Source: Prevotellaceae bacterium
GTDB taxonomy: Bacteria; Bacteroidota; Bacteroidia; Bacteroidales; Bacteroidaceae
Assembly: GCA_028723525.1 (NCBI GenBank)
Contig: JAQYET010000037.1
Location: 1-55,393, forward strand
Length of the DNA stretch: 55,393 nt
Direction: 5' to 3'
Shown here: one piece after another, positions 54,518-55,393 of the stretch
How positions within the stretch are numbered: position 1 is the stretch's first letter
Layout: every line of letters begins with the position of its first letter
Program-made: the position numbers and the translations under genes
Notes under the pieces: generated by a model
Database searches by the model: none
What the model saw: only the letters and a program-made list of their open reading frames with translations
What the model was told of the DNA's origin: nothing

Positions 54518-54598
54518 AATTTCGCCGATTTTACAGACCAATTTCGGCGATTTTGGAAAGCAATTTCGCCGAAATTGGTCTGTAAAATCGGCGAAATT
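54518..54598. repeat. 22-bp-period quadruplet array (copy 4), near-perfect 38-bp inverted repeat
   Basis: Units begin at 54518, 54540, 54562 and 54584: AATTTCGCCGATTTT, AATTTCGGCGATTTT, AATTTCGCCGAAATT and AAAATCGGCGAAATT. Spacers are ACAGACC, GGAAAGC and GGTCTGT. The arms 54518-54555 and 54561-54598 pair at 36 of 38 positions around the 5-nt loop GAAAG. It lies between the convergent DUF3078 and DUF1573 genes and could act as a bidirectional terminator. Confidence 0.9.
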
Positions 54599-54705
54599 AC
54601 TTTGCCGTATGCTATCGTTGAGGCTGCGTTTCGCGACATTTAAGTTGCCCATCGGTGCCATTTCATTCTGGCGCGCGAGCCCTCGGCAGTCTTGTTGCCC
54701 AACTA

Positions 54706-55089
54706 CTATTCCGTCATTTCGCCCTCGATATAGAGGCGGGTCATCTCGGCAACGGCATTTGTCCTTATGGTAATGTTCTTCTTGAAGTGCCCGAAAGGTC
54801 TGCCCTTGCCATTGTAGGTGATAGTTATCTCACCCTTGTTTCCCGGTGCTATGGGCGTTTTTGTGTATGATGCAACGGTGCATCCGCAACTTGCCACAGC
54901 CTGATTTATCACGAGCGGGGCATTGCCGACGTTCGTAAAAGTGAATGTGCACTTCTGAACCGGAGACTTCTCGGAGAATGTTCCGAAGTTGTGTGAAGTC
55001 TTGTCGAACTTGATGTCTGCCTTGTTCTGTGCAGAAACGTAAACCGCTGTGCACAGCATCACCAATGTCATGATAATGATTTTCTTCAT
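54706..55089 (-). CDS. DUF1573 exported protein
   Basis: A 127-residue protein with a signal peptide (MKKIIIMTLVMLCTAVYVSA) and an Ig-like beta domain typical of DUF1573: HNFGTFSEKSPVQKCTFTFTN, then the CGC motif in VASCGCTVASYTK, then PIAPGNKGEITITYN. It is common in Bacteroidetes envelopes, where it occurs alone or as repeats; the exact function is unknown. The length corresponds to one domain. It is transcribed alone, convergent with the DUF3078 gene. Confidence 0.9.
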   Translation of the reverse strand: MKKIIIMTLVMLCTAVYVSAQNKADIKFDKTSHNFGTFSEKSPVQKCTFTFTNVGNAPLVINQAVASCGCTVASYTKTPIAPGNKGEITITYNGKGRPFGHFKKNITIRTNAVAEMTRLYIEGEMTE

Positions 55090-55202
55090 CTTTCAGTTTA
55101 TTTAATATGTTAACTATTCATTTTACATATTCGATGCCGCGGACGATATAAAGTTTAAACCGGCACTCCGATTTAACGGCATCGCGCCAATCTATCGGTC
55201 TG

Positions 55203-55210
55203 CAAATGTA
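55203..55210 (-). promoter_or_regulatory. -7 box of the DUF1573 gene
   Basis: The minus strand reads TACATTTG, matching TAnnTTTG, but lies about 114 bp from the ATG and lacks a clear TTTG at -33. The leader would be long. Confidence 0.45.
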
Positions 55211-55300
55211 CTAATTTCCACCGAACACCATTAAAAGGGCAGTGATAATTATCATTATCCTTAATTCCGCAACACTTTGATTTAACTTTATTTATAAGTT

Positions 55301-55330
55301 CCTGAGCAACAAAAAGTTGCTCAGGATTTT
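55301..55330 (+). terminator. Strong hairpin at the right edge with no upstream gene
   Basis: A perfect 10-bp stem (CCTGAGCAAC at 55301-55310 with 55316-55325), loop AAAAA and tail ATTTT. No plus-strand gene precedes it in the window. The stretch 55090-55393 holds, besides this and the DUF1573 promoter box, nothing I can name. Confidence 0.6.
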
Positions 55331-55393
55331 GCCATGTCAGATTTTTCACTTATCTTAGTGTTGCAAATCAAAACAAGCGTAAATCGTAACAAG

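Noticed and set aside
16463..54598. The 22-bp-period arrays as CRISPR
   Set aside because: Repeats are 15 bp and spacers only 7 bp, there are always four units, and no cas genes are present. The geometry does not fit any CRISPR type.

Overview
The window looks like a chromosomal segment from a Prevotella-like member of the Bacteroidales. The evidence is: promoters of the Bacteroidetes type (TTTG, 19-20 bp, TAnnTTTG); an 11-subunit complex I operon with fused nuoC-nuoD and no nuoE/F/G; a streptopain-type C10 protease ending in a GQRV...NGKK C-terminus; and a Porphyromonas-type DPP5. The genus is an inference from gene content and was not checked by search.

Layout. 1-363 is the N-terminal end of a tyrosine integrase of the Bacteroidetes conjugative-transposon type, cut by the window edge. 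364-1084 is a gene-free junction region. An iron-dependent alcohol dehydrogenase follows on the minus strand. 2522-12665 is the nuoA-B-CD-H-I-J-K-L-M-N operon, ended by a hairpin. A secreted C10 cysteine protease and a small acidic protein make a two-gene unit (12879-16267). On the minus strand, rfbA, a Wzc-like tyrosine kinase and carB follow (16663-23450). 23604-26545 holds a conserved unknown gene, a small coiled-coil gene, zapA and rny. Then come a hemerythrin-LuxR fusion regulator, tRNA-Glu and tRNA-Ser, clpC, a TIGR02757 protein, dapA, radA, an orphan solute-binding lipoprotein with a TPR protein, and a kdsA-kdsD-phospholipase D operon for LPS/KDO and the envelope. An AddAB-type helicase-nuclease pair follows. 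A yidC-dpp5-MFS operon probably links membrane biogenesis with dipeptide production and uptake. The window ends with a DUF3078 barrel protein and a DUF1573 protein.

The most unusual feature is a family of five intergenic arrays, each exactly 81 bp. Each is built of four 15-bp near-palindromes (AAWWTCGSCGAWWTT) at a strict 22-bp period with variable 7-bp spacers. Two of the arrays are long inverted repeats, and two others share an inverted half-array. No gene in the window explains them.

How the genes work together: complex I without its NADH-oxidising module builds the proton gradient, with an electron donor that remains open. DPP5 and the C10 protease supply peptides to a peptide-using anaerobe, and the neighbouring MFS carrier is a good candidate importer. 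kdsA/kdsD, rfbA and wzc supply surface polysaccharide. AddAB, RadA and possibly the TIGR02757 protein act on DNA damage.
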